From NCBI RefSeq assembly GCF_030009775.1, contig NZ_JASCTH010000026.1, forward strand, positions 19,299 to 83,298: a DNA stretch of 64,000 bases. Direction: 5' to 3'. The stretch comes from Actinoplanes sandaracinus (GTDB lineage: Bacteria; Actinomycetota; Actinomycetes; Mycobacteriales; Micromonosporaceae). The first letter of the stretch is position 1, and each line of letters begins with the position of its first letter. Positions 24,760 through 33,630 of the stretch are shown here, one piece after another. The notes beneath the pieces are model-generated. The model saw only the letters and a list, made by a program, of their open reading frames with translations, ran no database searches and was not told the origin of the DNA. A program made the translations under genes and the position numbers.

Positions 24760-27171
24760 TCAGCGACCGCCGTCCAACCGCTCCAGGTCGCGGATCACCT
24801 CGGAGACCACCACCGGATCCAGGTCACCCCACGTGGGCCCCCGGCCGCGGAAACCGACGGGGCCGAGAGTCTGTTCCGGATGGAAGCCCGCGGCGGCGGC
24901 CACGATGCCCGGATCCAGGCTCAGGACGATCTCCAGCCCTTCGACCGGAGACACGGTGACATTGACCTGCATGCCGCCGCCCTCCGGATCCTCCCGCCGC
25001 CAGCCACGGCTCTCCAGGCCCAGCACCGCGCCGAACGGCACCCGCCGGCCCTCGAACCGGGTGAGCACGACGCCCGCCGCCTCAGCCTCGGTCAGGCCGG
25101 CGATCTCTCGCCCCAGCTGCGGGAACGGCTGCATGATCTGGTAGTCGGCGAAGATCTCCGACCACAGTGGCAGCGTCTCCCCCAGGTGGAGAGGATGGAC
25201 CACGCCGATCACCTGGCCGCCGGCGATCGTGGTGACCTCGTCGTGCACATCGGCGAAGGTGCCGTCCTCCGCCACCCGGAACCCGCCGGCCAGGACGCCG
25301 GTCGCGGTGTAACGGCCCCAGAGCAGCCGCCGCGTCACATGCCGGAGCAGCGGATGCTCGGCGAGATAGCGGCGGAACTCGTCCTCCGGCCAGCGACGGC
25401 CGGTCAGCATGGCCCGCTCCAGATCGCGGATCCGGTCGGCGGCGACCGTCCGCACGTCCTTCCTCAGCGCGGCGAAACGCTGGTAGGCGACGGTGGCCCG
25501 CTCGGCGTCGTCGCGGGCGCCCGGCTTGGGCAACGTCTTGAGCCGCTTGCCGGCGGCGTCCGAGACGAACGGCTTCAGCTCCTCGTCGAAGCCCACGACG
25601 AAGCGCCGTGCCCCGTAGTCGAGGGTCAGGCTGCCGTCGGGCGCGAGCCCGAAATCCGGCACCAGCCGGTCGGCGAGCTGCTCGGTGGTGAGACCGCGAA
25701 CCGAGGCGACCTCGGTGATCCGCCGCTGGGCCGCGGTCCGGAGGGTGTCGTATCTCGATCGGCCGGCGATGCTGTCGAGGTGCATGAGCGCCACGTCGGT
25801 GCCGATCTCGGCGAGGACCCGCACTCCGTTGATCGCACGGACGTGCGCGCTCTGCCCCGGCCAAGCCGCGATGCGCGGGGCGAGGCGGCGCACGGTCTCG
25901 TCGTCACCGACCAGGCCGAGCGCGTCGAGCACCCAGCCCTGCCGGCCGCTGGCGCCCGAGGCCGTCCAGGCCTCGAACAGACCCCAGGCGAAGCGGGCGA
26001 GGTCACCCGGGTCGCAGGCGTCGCGGATGACCCGGACTCCGGGGTGGGGCTGGTCGAGGCTGCTCAGCGCGAAGATCATCGCTAGATCCCGCGCGGCGCC
26101 GGCCGGCACCGTCGGGGCCGGCTCGGCGGCGGGCCCAGTGGCGGCCGGCTCGGCGGTGGCGGGCTCGGCGGCAGGCTCGGCGGCGGCGGGCTCGGTGGCG
26201 GCGGGCTCGGTGGCGGCGGGCTCGGTGGCGGCGGGCTCGGTGGGGACTGCTCGCAGCCGGACCGGGGGCAGCGTGCCGGGGTCGACCCAGCGGGGAATGG
26301 GCGGGAGATTCGCGGGCAGGATCATCATCGGGTCGGTGGCGACCATCGACTCGACAGCCGCGGCGGCCTCCGGGCCGAACTCCTTCCCGACCGTCACCAG
26401 TGTCTCGCCGTGACCCTCCGCGACCAGGTGGAACAACGCGTGCTCCGCCGGCCGGCGGAGCACGCTCTCGGGGCCGAGCGCGTGGGGCATCAGAGCACGG
26501 GCGGTCACGTCGGGATGCCGCTTCAGCCACGCGTGCGCCGCCGGGCTCACACCTTTGGAGCCCAGCGCCCACTGCGCCATCAGCATCGGGATCCCCGGCG
26601 CCGCGAACGGCCGCAGGAGCACCACTGCCACCATCGGCTCGACAGTGGCCAGATGCAGCAGCGCCGGCAACACGTCCACTCCGAACCGTGCCGCGATCCT
26701 GCGCATCCAGTTACTGGCCGGCCACGTGACCTCCGGCCGCCAGTCCGCGAGCAACGGGCGGGCCAGTTCCTCGGGCGCGCCGTCGAAGAACTCGACGGAC
26801 TCCCGCCAGCCTGTCGGCTCGCCGCGCCGCAGCCGGCCGGCGGCGCGCTCCCAGTCGCCGGCGCCCACCGGGTTGACCTGGGCCGACGACCACCTCTCGT
26901 GCTCGCCGGGCTCCCACGCCACGGTCACCGGGATCTCGGGCGCCGTCAGGCCGGCCACCACCAGCGAGGCCCTTTGCCGCCGTCGTCGCCACGGCGGGTC
27001 GGCGAGCAGCGGCGGCAGCGCGGCGAACGCGCCGCCGGCCACGACCGGCGCGGGGACGGGCATCGGGGAGCCGGCACCCGCGCGGGCCCTCGGGCCGGAT
27101 GTGACGGGGTGGGCACCGCCCCGTCGCGGATGCGGCCGCGACGGGGCGGGGTCGGGAAGATCGAACGACAT
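24760..27171 (-). CDS. Solitary DUF4132-family protein
   Basis: 803-residue cytoplasmic protein of unknown function. The C-terminal third matches DUF4132 and closely parallels the large protein at 59206-62505: LPKPGARDDAE, RFAALRKDVR, a LERAM element, AEHPLLRHVTRRLLWGRY, EIFADYQIMQPFPQLGREI and ESRGWRREDPE. The N-terminal two thirds are helical, HEAT-like (inference). A low-complexity linker of TEPAA repeats near residues 310-345 separates the parts. ATG 27171 is taken instead of 27222 because a TACCGT hexamer ends 6 bases upstream. It is monocistronic, with its own leaderless promoter and a strong terminator, and none of the operon partners found at 52-62 kb. Confidence 0.8.
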   Translation of the reverse strand: MSFDLPDPAPSRPHPRRGGAHPVTSGPRARAGAGSPMPVPAPVVAGGAFAALPPLLADPPWRRRRQRASLVVAGLTAPEIPVTVAWEPGEHERWSSAQVNPVGAGDWERAAGRLRRGEPTGWRESVEFFDGAPEELARPLLADWRPEVTWPASNWMRRIAARFGVDVLPALLHLATVEPMVAVVLLRPFAAPGIPMLMAQWALGSKGVSPAAHAWLKRHPDVTARALMPHALGPESVLRRPAEHALFHLVAEGHGETLVTVGKEFGPEAAAAVESMVATDPMMILPANLPPIPRWVDPGTLPPVRLRAVPTEPAATEPAATEPAATEPAAAEPAAEPATAEPAATGPAAEPAPTVPAGAARDLAMIFALSSLDQPHPGVRVIRDACDPGDLARFAWGLFEAWTASGASGRQGWVLDALGLVGDDETVRRLAPRIAAWPGQSAHVRAINGVRVLAEIGTDVALMHLDSIAGRSRYDTLRTAAQRRITEVASVRGLTTEQLADRLVPDFGLAPDGSLTLDYGARRFVVGFDEELKPFVSDAAGKRLKTLPKPGARDDAERATVAYQRFAALRKDVRTVAADRIRDLERAMLTGRRWPEDEFRRYLAEHPLLRHVTRRLLWGRYTATGVLAGGFRVAEDGTFADVHDEVTTIAGGQVIGVVHPLHLGETLPLWSEIFADYQIMQPFPQLGREIAGLTEAEAAGVVLTRFEGRRVPFGAVLGLESRGWRREDPEGGGMQVNVTVSPVEGLEIVLSLDPGIVAAAAGFHPEQTLGPVGFRGRGPTWGDLDPVVVSEVIRDLERLDGGR
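26152..26241. repeat. 15-bp in-frame tandem repeat (TEPAA linker)
   Basis: Four near-identical copies of GCGGCGGGCTCGGTG plus degenerate flanking copies inside the DUF4132 gene. They encode TEPAATEPAA on the minus strand and act as a flexible Ala/Pro/Glu linker. Confidence 0.8.
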
Positions 27172-27177
27172 GGCGGC

Positions 27178-27183
27178 ACGGTA
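27178..27183 (-). promoter_or_regulatory. -10 element of a leaderless promoter (solitary DUF4132)
   Basis: Minus-strand TACCGT, 6 bases before ATG 27171; no Shine-Dalgarno sequence. Confidence 0.55.
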
Positions 27184-27240
27184 CCGGCCACCTGCGACAG
27201 AAACGGGAGCGGCCGTGGCCACTCCCGTCTCCGAGCCCGA

Positions 27241-28671
27241 TCAGCGAGGGACGACCTTCTCCACCGCCCACAGTCGCCAGGTGTCCAGCTTGTGCTGCAC
27301 GGTGGCGAGCTGGTCGGCGACCGGGCCGGGCCCGGTCGAACCCGGCGTGGTGCGGGCGGCCAGCGCCGACGACACCGACAGCACCTCACGCACCGACGGG
27401 TCGAGGTGCTCGCTGACGGTCTTCAGATCGTCGTCGGTCACGTCCTCCAGCTCGCACCCACGGGCCGAGCAGAGCGCCACCAGTCTGCCGGTGATCTCGT
27501 GCGCGTCACGGAACGGCACGTTCTTGCGAACCAGCCAGTCGGCGACCTCGGTGGCCAGCGAGAAACCCACCGGGGCGGCCGCGGCCAGCCGGTCCACCCG
27601 GACCGTCATCGTCGAGATCATCCCGGCCAGCGCCGGCAGCAGGAGTTCCAGGGTGTCGACGGCGTCGAACGCCGGCTCCTTGTCCTCCTGCATGTCACGG
27701 TCATAGGTCAGGGGCAGTCCCTTGAGCATGGTCAGCACCGCGACGAGACCGCCGATCAGGCGACCACTCTTGCCCCGGGCCAGCTCGGCGATGTCCGCGT
27801 TCTTCTTCTGCGGCATGATCGACGAACCGGTGGCGAAGGCGTCGTCCAGCTCCACCCAGCCGAACTCGGTAGAGGTCCAGAGGACCACCTCTTCACCGAG
27901 GCGGGACAGGTGCACCCCGATCAGCGCGGTCACGAACAGGAACTCGGCGACGAAGTCACGGTCGGCGACGGCGTCCATCGAATTCGCCGCGGGCGCGGTG
28001 AAACCCAGCTCCTTGGCGACGGCCGCCGGGTCGAGAGGAAGCGACGACCCGGCCAGCGCGCCGGAACCGAGCGGGCTGATCGCGGTGCGGACATCCCAGT
28101 CGCGCAGCCGCTCCAGGTCACGCAGCAGCGGCTGCACGTGCGCCAGCAGCCAGTGGCCGAAACTGACCGGCTGGGCATGCTGCACGTGGGTCATGCCGGG
28201 CGCCGGGGTGTCGACGTTGCGAGACGCCTGCTCGGTCAGCGCGTCGGCCAGCTCGATCAGCGCCACCGCCACGCCACGGGCGTGATCACGCAGGTAGAGC
28301 CGCAGGTCGGTGGCGACCTGGTCGTTGCGGGAACGGCCGGCCCGCAGCTTGCCACCGAGCGCGCCGAGCCGCTCCAGCAGGCCCCGCTCCAGGGCGGTGT
28401 GCACGTCCTCGTCCTCGATCGTGGGACGGAAATCGCCCGCGGCACAGGCGGACTCCAGGTCGTCCAGCGCGGCCAGCATCCGGCCCAGCTCGGTCGCGTC
28501 GAGCAGGCCGGCGTTGGCCAGGACGCGGGCATGCGCGCGGGAGGCGAGCAGGTCGTAGGGCGCGAGACGCCAGTCGAACTGGACGCTGACGCTCAACCGG
28601 GCCAGTGCCTCGGCGGGGCCACCCGCGAATCGCGCGCCCCACAGCCGCGTCGGCTCGTCGCTCTCCGGCAC
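27241..28671 (-). CDS. argH: Argininosuccinate lyase
   Basis: About 476 residues. It cleaves argininosuccinate to arginine and fumarate, the last step of arginine synthesis, in the cytoplasm. The fumarase/lyase superfamily signature GSSIMPQKKNADIAELARGK is intact. Other landmarks are LWGARFAGGPAEALARLSVS, TAGRSRNDQV-like ...AGRSRNDQVATDLRL and MTHVQHAQPVSFGHW. GTG 28671 is preferred to ATG 28692 because AGGAG lies 5 bases upstream. Unlike argC-G it is a separate unit here, divergent from dapE, and separated from argG by dapE and its terminator. An ARG-box-like palindrome lies in the shared control region. Confidence 0.93.
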   Translation of the reverse strand: MPESDEPTRLWGARFAGGPAEALARLSVSVQFDWRLAPYDLLASRAHARVLANAGLLDATELGRMLAALDDLESACAAGDFRPTIEDEDVHTALERGLLERLGALGGKLRAGRSRNDQVATDLRLYLRDHARGVAVALIELADALTEQASRNVDTPAPGMTHVQHAQPVSFGHWLLAHVQPLLRDLERLRDWDVRTAISPLGSGALAGSSLPLDPAAVAKELGFTAPAANSMDAVADRDFVAEFLFVTALIGVHLSRLGEEVVLWTSTEFGWVELDDAFATGSSIMPQKKNADIAELARGKSGRLIGGLVAVLTMLKGLPLTYDRDMQEDKEPAFDAVDTLELLLPALAGMISTMTVRVDRLAAAAPVGFSLATEVADWLVRKNVPFRDAHEITGRLVALCSARGCELEDVTDDDLKTVSEHLDPSVREVLSVSSALAARTTPGSTGPGPVADQLATVQHKLDTWRLWAVEKVVPR

Positions 28672-28885
28672 ACCTTCTCCTCGGTCGATCACGTTTCGTT
28701 ACCTTCCTGACCCTATCGCTGCGAGCCGCGCTCCGGGCCGCGGCCCGGAGCCATCGCGGTTGGTGGGACGCGTAGCCCTTTCACCGCGCCTCCGCCCGGC
28801 GGCCGCGTCGCGGCCGGGAGCGGTGCCGCGGTCGCGCGGGAGCCACGAGACGCCGTGGTTGCGGTGGGGGCTGCTTCGTCCGTAC

Positions 28886-28897
28886 GCATAAAAATGC
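28886..28897. promoter_or_regulatory. Candidate ARG box between argH and dapE
   Basis: Inverted repeat GCATAAAAATGC (arms GCAT/ATGC around an A-rich centre) in the 250-base gap between divergent argH and dapE. It resembles ArgR operators (AT-rich palindromes with TGCAT half sites). It lies where the -35 of the dapE promoter would be. Confidence 0.45.
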
Positions 28898-28908
28898 TCT
28901 TGATCTGA

Positions 28909-28914
28909 TAAGTT
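28909..28914 (+). promoter_or_regulatory. -10 element of a leaderless promoter (dapE)
   Basis: TAAGTT with a 6-base spacer to ATG 28921; no Shine-Dalgarno sequence. Confidence 0.55.
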
Positions 28915-28920
28915 TGCACC

Positions 28921-29994
28921 ATGACCACGCTCGATCCAAACCACCTCGATCTGACCGGCGACGTCGTCGATCTCACCCGGACCATCTGCGACATCCCGTC
29001 CGTCAGCGGCGACGAGAAGCGCCTGGCCGACGCCGTGGAAAGCGCGCTGCGCGCCGTCGCGCACCTCGACGTGCTGCGCGACGGCGACGCGGTGGTGGCC
29101 CGCACCGCCCTCGGCCGAAGCACCCGGGTGGTGCTCGCCGGGCATCTCGACACCGTGCCGATCGCCGACAACCTGCCCGTCGTCACCGACGGCGACCTCC
29201 TGCGCGGGCGCGGCACGGTCGACATGAAGGCCGGCGTCGCCGTGATGCTGCAGCTCGCGGCGGTGCTGGAGAGCCCACGTCACGACGTGACCTACGTGTT
29301 CTACGACCACGAGGAGGTCGCGGCGCGGCTCAACGGGCTCGGCCGGCTCGTCCGCAACCACCCGGAGTGGCTGGCCGGCGACTTCGCGATCCTCGGCGAG
29401 CCGTCCGACGGCACGGTCGAGGGCGGCTGCCAGGGCACCATGCGAGTGAAGATCACCGTGCCCGGGGTGGCGGCGCACGCGGCCCGCTCGTGGCGCGGCA
29501 GCAACGCCATCCACAGCGCGGGCGGGGTGCTCGACGTGCTGCGCGCCTACGTGCCGCGGCAGCCGGTCGTCGACGGCCTGAGATATCACGAGGGCCTCAA
29601 CGCGGTGAAGATCGAGGGCGGCATCGCCGGCAACGTGATCCCCGATCTGTGCACCGTGTTCGTCAACTACCGGTTCGCCCCGGACCGGGACGTGGCCGCC
29701 GCCGAGGAGCATCTGCGTTCCGTCTTCGCCGGGTTCGAGCTCGAGGTGACCGACGCGGCGCCGGGCGCCCGGCCCGGGCTGGACCAGCCTGCCGCCAAGG
29801 AGTTCGTGGAGATGGTCGGCCGTCCACCGGCGCCGAAACTCGGGTGGACCGACGTGTCGCGGTTCGCCAGCCTGGGCATCCCGGCGGTCAATTTCGGGCC
29901 CGGTGACCCACTGCTGGCGCACACCGACGACGAGCACGTCCCGGTGCCGGAGATCCGGCAGGCCCTGCACGTCCTGCACAGCTGGCTGAGCTGA
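28921..29994 (+). CDS. dapE: Succinyl-diaminopimelate desuccinylase
   Basis: 357-residue M20-family metallohydrolase. It removes succinate from N-succinyl-LL-diaminopimelate in lysine and peptidoglycan-precursor synthesis. Metal and catalytic motifs are seen in order: GHLDTVP (His and Asp), GRGTVDMKAG (bridging Asp), FYDHEEVAA (catalytic Glu pair), LGEPSDG and the C-terminal LLAHTDDEHV histidine. Length and LTRTICDIPSVSGDE start fit the actinobacterial DapE subgroup. An acetylornithine deacetylase role is less likely because argJ, which makes one unnecessary, is in the window. It is divergent from argH with a candidate ARG box between them. Confidence 0.85.
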   Translation: MTTLDPNHLDLTGDVVDLTRTICDIPSVSGDEKRLADAVESALRAVAHLDVLRDGDAVVARTALGRSTRVVLAGHLDTVPIADNLPVVTDGDLLRGRGTVDMKAGVAVMLQLAAVLESPRHDVTYVFYDHEEVAARLNGLGRLVRNHPEWLAGDFAILGEPSDGTVEGGCQGTMRVKITVPGVAAHAARSWRGSNAIHSAGGVLDVLRAYVPRQPVVDGLRYHEGLNAVKIEGGIAGNVIPDLCTVFVNYRFAPDRDVAAAEEHLRSVFAGFELEVTDAAPGARPGLDQPAAKEFVEMVGRPPAPKLGWTDVSRFASLGIPAVNFGPGDPLLAHTDDEHVPVPEIRQALHVLHSWLS

Positions 29995-30017
29995 GCTTCC
30001 CCTGAGGCCTCCCCCGT

Positions 30018-30064
30018 GATCTCGTGGAGTTGCGCCGCACCGTGTCGGGCAACTCCACAAGATC
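30018..30064. terminator. Bidirectional hairpin between dapE and argG
   Basis: Arms GATCTCGTGGAGTTGC and GCAACTCCACAAGATC pair over 16 positions with one mismatch, in the gap between convergent genes. No T-run on either strand. Confidence 0.6.
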
Positions 30065-30081
30065 GCGGCAGTGGGGCGCGG

Positions 30082-31314
30082 CTATGTGGTGGGGGTTGCG
30101 GCGGCGCGGGCGATGGCGCCGGGGACTGAGTACATGTGGGCGAACGCGCGGGCCTGCTCGCCGGTCCAGAGTGACGACCCGTGGCCGTAAACGACACCCG
30201 AGCGGGTGGCCGCGTCCAGCAGACTGTGCGGGCTCTTGCTGCCCAGCAGCACGATGTTGCCCTTGTGCAGCAGCACCCGCACGGTGCCGGTGACCCGGGT
30301 CTGGCTGGAGTCGAGGAAGGCCCGGAAATCGTCCATGATCGGGTCGAAGTAGACGGCCTCGTGCAGCAGGTCGCCGTAGGTGTTGCCGAGGGTCGCCTTG
30401 GTGGCCTGCTGCCGGTTGGAGAGCACCAGTTTCTCCAGCTCGCGATGCGCCGCGATGAGGATCAGCATGCCCGGCGCCTCGAAACCGACCCGGGCCAGGT
30501 TGCCGACCATGGTCGAGCCCATGTGGATGCCCCGGCCGATGCCGTGCTCGCCGCCGAGCGTGTTGAGCGCTGACAGGATCGCGTAGTTCGTGTCGTTGGG
30601 AAGCGGGTCGCCGGCCGCGGTCACCGCCGACACGACCTCGCCCTTGTCGAAGGTGAGCAGCAGCTCGACGCCCTTCTCCGGGGCCGCGTCGATCGACTTC
30701 GTGTATGTCCAGGCGTCCTCCGGCAGGTATTCCCAGGAGCCGTAGGTCTCCTCGCCGCCGATCGAGGTGCCGATCAGACCCTCGTTGATCGAGTACTTCT
30801 TGACCTTCTCGCTGACCGCGTAGCCGCGGCCCCGCAGGAAGTCGGTCTCCTCCTCGCGGGTGAGCCGCTCGTCCCGGATCGGGGTGACGATCTCCAGCTG
30901 TGGGGCCAGCGCCCGGATCACCGCGTCGTAGCGGACGTGGTCGGCCCCGGCGCCCGTCGAGCCGTGCGCCACCGCGTCGGCGCCGACCTCGAGGGCGACC
31001 TGGACGACCTTCTCCGCCTGGATCAGCCGCTCCGCGCCGACACACGACGGGTAGGCGCCGTTACGCAGGTAATTCGCCTTGATCGCGTAGGTGATGACAC
31101 GGTCGTAGAGCTCCGACCGGGCGTCGACGATGTGATGCTCGACAGCGCCCAGTTCCTCGGCCCGCGCCCGGACGGCCTCACCCTCGCCGCTGTGCAGGCC
31201 GCCGGTGTCGATGTTCGCGGTCACCACGTCCCAGCCCGCCTCACGGAAGGCGACGAGGGCGTACGAGGTGTCCAGTCCACCGGAGAAGGCGAGGACGATC
31301 TTGCGCTTGGTCAT
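30082..31314 (-). CDS. argG: Argininosuccinate synthase
   Basis: 410 residues. It joins citrulline and aspartate with ATP to give argininosuccinate. The N-type ATP pyrophosphatase P-loop is FSGGLDTSYAL at residues 10-20. Other family motifs are GAEHHIVDAR-like VEHHIVDARSELYDRVI, AHGSTGAGADHVRYD and FDKGEVVSAV. ATG overlaps the stop of the upstream unknown gene by 4 bases, so it ends the argC-J-B-D-F-R-unknown-G transcript. A hairpin follows. Confidence 0.94.
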   Translation of the reverse strand: MTKRKIVLAFSGGLDTSYALVAFREAGWDVVTANIDTGGLHSGEGEAVRARAEELGAVEHHIVDARSELYDRVITYAIKANYLRNGAYPSCVGAERLIQAEKVVQVALEVGADAVAHGSTGAGADHVRYDAVIRALAPQLEIVTPIRDERLTREEETDFLRGRGYAVSEKVKKYSINEGLIGTSIGGEETYGSWEYLPEDAWTYTKSIDAAPEKGVELLLTFDKGEVVSAVTAAGDPLPNDTNYAILSALNTLGGEHGIGRGIHMGSTMVGNLARVGFEAPGMLILIAAHRELEKLVLSNRQQATKATLGNTYGDLLHEAVYFDPIMDDFRAFLDSSQTRVTGTVRVLLHKGNIVLLGSKSPHSLLDAATRSGVVYGHGSSLWTGEQARAFAHMYSVPGAIARAAATPTT

Positions 31315-32204
31315 CGGGGCAGTTCCTTCTCGAGAATCGGCACATATGTCTGACCGTCCCGGCGGACATGGCCGGGCGGCAGGACATAGAACTCACAGCG
31401 GCCCGCTTCGATGTCCTTCTGCATCGCCCGCTGGCGACTGTAGTCGAACGGATCGAGCAGGAAGGTCGGCTCGGGCAGCCTTCCCCCGGCCGGGAGCGTC
31501 AGGTCACTCTGATAGACGAACGAACCCGGCGAGGTGTGGAACGGGACGGTCGCGACCAGGATCTTCAGCGCGCCGAACTCGGTGTGCACCTTGAGGGCGC
31601 TGTTGTCGTACTGGGTGACGCCGTCCAGTTTCTGCGCGCGGTACGCGGACAGGGCCAGCGCCTTGGCCGCCTTGCCCAGCCCCACGGCCGGCATCAACGA
31701 CCACAACGACCAGCCGACCCAGCGGCCCGGCTCGGCGCTCGGAGCCGCGCAGTAGCCGCCGACCGGGACCGGGCCGCGGTAGCCGCTGTCGCGCATGTCC
31801 TGCTGCACCTTGCGCAGCAACTGCTTCACGTCGGTGTCGAAACGGAACGTGGACCGCTCGACCATGGCCGCGAACTCCTCCTGCGGCAGGCCAGCGATCA
31901 GGGCGGCGGCCGGCATCAGGATCAGGTCGACCATCACCCACTGCGGCATCGGGATGCCCCGGTCACCGAACGCGATGCCGTTGATCACGTTGAAGAAGTT
32001 CAGGAAGTCCCGGATCGACCAGTCCTTCTCGGCGGTCTCGGTGAAGTCGAGCCACGTGAGCTTGTGGCCGTACGGCGCCTCGTTGAGGTGCGGCCGCAGC
32101 GTCGCGTTGGAGGCCAGGAAGAACTCCACACCGTGCCCGACCAGGGTGTCGGTGTGGTCGGCGAAGTCGGGGAAGCGAGCCTCCACGGCCGGGGTGAACG
32201 TCAT
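31311..32204 (-). CDS. Unknown protein embedded in the arginine operon
   Basis: 297 residues, no family recognised. Aromatic- and Pro-rich, with a hydrophobic stretch MPQWVMVDLILMPAAALIAGL (about residues 86-106) and another at WSLWSLMPAVGLGKAAKAL, so it may be membrane-associated. Other distinctive segments are HGVEFFLASNATLRPHLNEAPYGHKLTW, FLNFFNVINGIAFGDRG and VPVGGYCAAPSAEPGRW. It overlaps argR upstream and argG downstream by 4 bases each, so it is translated as part of the operon. It lacks any arginine-pathway motif. The tight coupling suggests co-regulation rather than a pathway step (inference). Confidence 0.75.
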   Translation of the reverse strand: MTFTPAVEARFPDFADHTDTLVGHGVEFFLASNATLRPHLNEAPYGHKLTWLDFTETAEKDWSIRDFLNFFNVINGIAFGDRGIPMPQWVMVDLILMPAAALIAGLPQEEFAAMVERSTFRFDTDVKQLLRKVQQDMRDSGYRGPVPVGGYCAAPSAEPGRWVGWSLWSLMPAVGLGKAAKALALSAYRAQKLDGVTQYDNSALKVHTEFGALKILVATVPFHTSPGSFVYQSDLTLPAGGRLPEPTFLLDPFDYSRQRAMQKDIEAGRCEFYVLPPGHVRRDGQTYVPILEKELPR

Positions 32205-32701
32205 GCGCGGCTCTCCTCCGAGTCGGACTTGCTCCAGTTGCTGAGTTTCTCGGCGAGGGCCGCACCCGACGCGGGATCGCTGTCACGGGCCACCACGAAG
32301 ATGGTGTCGTCGCCGGCGATGGTGCCGACCACGTCCGCCAGGCCCGACCTGTCCAGAGCGCTGGCCAGGAACTGCGCGGCGCCCGGCGGGGTGCGCAGCA
32401 CGGCGATGTTGCCACTGGAGTCCACCCCGGTCAGCAGCTCGCGCAGCAACCGGATCAATCGGGCCGGGCCGTGGCCGGTGGTCTCCCGCAGCGGCCGGTG
32501 CCCGTCTTCCGGGATGTAGTAGACGCCGCTGACCTTGACCGCGTTCAGCTCCTCCAGGTCGCGCGACAGCGTGGCCTGGGTGACGTGGAAACCCTCGTCG
32601 GCGAGGATCACGGTCAGCTCGGTCTGCGACTTGACCCGGCGGGTCCGGATCAGGTCGACGAGCCGGGCATGCCGTCCCGCGCGCGTCTGTGGCGCACTCA
32701 T
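32201..32701 (-). CDS. argR: Arginine repressor
   Basis: 166 residues. N-terminal winged helix (ARLVDLIRTRRVKSQTELTVILADEGFHVTQATLSRDLEELNAVKV) and C-terminal hexamerisation/arginine-binding domain with the GTIAGDDTIFVV signature. With arginine it represses arg genes at ARG boxes. The ATG overlaps the argF stop by 4 bases; longer upstream reading of the frame overlaps argF and is rejected. Being inside the operon it should autoregulate through the argC promoter. Confidence 0.93.
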   Translation of the reverse strand: MSAPQTRAGRHARLVDLIRTRRVKSQTELTVILADEGFHVTQATLSRDLEELNAVKVSGVYYIPEDGHRPLRETTGHGPARLIRLLRELLTGVDSSGNIAVLRTPPGAAQFLASALDRSGLADVVGTIAGDDTIFVVARDSDPASGAALAEKLSNWSKSDSEESRA

Positions 32702-33630
32702 CTCTGATTCGCCGCCAGCAGCCAGGCCAGCAGCGCCTTCTGCGCGTGCAGGCGGTTCTCCGCCTGGTCGAAGACGGCGCTCTGCGGGCCGTCGATCACC
32801 TCGTCGGTGATCTCCTCGTTGCGGTGCGCCGGCAGGCAGTGCAGCACGATCGCCGCCGGGTCGGCGGCGGCCAGCAGTTCCTTGTTCACCTGGTACGGCC
32901 AGAACGGGGTGAGCCGATCCTTGCCGTCGCCCTCCTGACCCATCGACGTCCAGGTGTCGGTGGCGATCACGTGCGCGCCGTCGACCGCCTCGCGGGGGTC
33001 GCGCAGCACCTCGACCGAGCCACCCGTCCACGCCGCGATCTCCGCCGCCCGGCTCACCACGGCGGCGGCCGGGTCGAACCCGGACGGGCCGGCCACCCGC
33101 ACGTGCATGCCGGCCATCACGCCCGCGATCAGATAGGAGTGGGCCATGTTGTTGGCCGCGTCCCCGACATACGCCAGGGTCTTTCCGCTCGTCGAACCGA
33201 ACCGCTCCCGGATGGTCAGCAGGTCGGCGAGGAGCTGACAGGGGTGGTACCCGTCGCTGAGCGCGTTGATCACCGGGACGTCGACGCCGGAGGCCAACTC
33301 GGCCAGCCGCTCGTCGCCGTGGGTGCGGTAGACCATGGCGGACACGTAACGCGCCACCACCCGGCCGGCGTCGGCGAGGGTCTCACCCCGGCCGAAGTGG
33401 GTGTTCTGCGAGTCCACGATGATCGGCTGGCCGCCCAACTCGGCGATGCCGGCCTCGAACGAGAGCCGGGTGCGCAGGCTGGCCTTGTCGAAGAAGACGG
33501 CGACACTGCGCGGGCCGGCCAGCGGGGTGTGGCCGAACCTGTTCGCCTTCATCTCGGCGGCCAGGTCGAGGACGTCCGACTGCTCCTGGGGAGTCAGGTC
33601 GTCGTCACGGAGGAAGTGGCGGGTGGTCAC
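32698..33630 (-). CDS. argF: Ornithine carbamoyltransferase
   Basis: 310 residues. It transfers a carbamoyl group to ornithine to form citrulline. The carbamoyl-phosphate loop reads SLRTRLSF where the classic family motif is STRTR. The ornithine-binding motif IVLHCLPAHR and the carbamoyl-phosphate residues GDAANNMAHS are present. The start overlaps the argD stop by 4 bases and the stop overlaps argR. Confidence 0.93.
   Translation of the reverse strand: MTTRHFLRDDDLTPQEQSDVLDLAAEMKANRFGHTPLAGPRSVAVFFDKASLRTRLSFEAGIAELGGQPIIVDSQNTHFGRGETLADAGRVVARYVSAMVYRTHGDERLAELASGVDVPVINALSDGYHPCQLLADLLTIRERFGSTSGKTLAYVGDAANNMAHSYLIAGVMAGMHVRVAGPSGFDPAAAVVSRAAEIAAWTGGSVEVLRDPREAVDGAHVIATDTWTSMGQEGDGKDRLTPFWPYQVNKELLAAADPAAIVLHCLPAHRNEEITDEVIDGPQSAVFDQAENRLHAQKALLAWLLAANQR

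Noticed and set aside
32702..33031. N-terminal extension of argR
   Set aside because: It overlaps argF and reads as Arg/Gly-rich nonsense; the ATG overlapping the argF stop is the real start.
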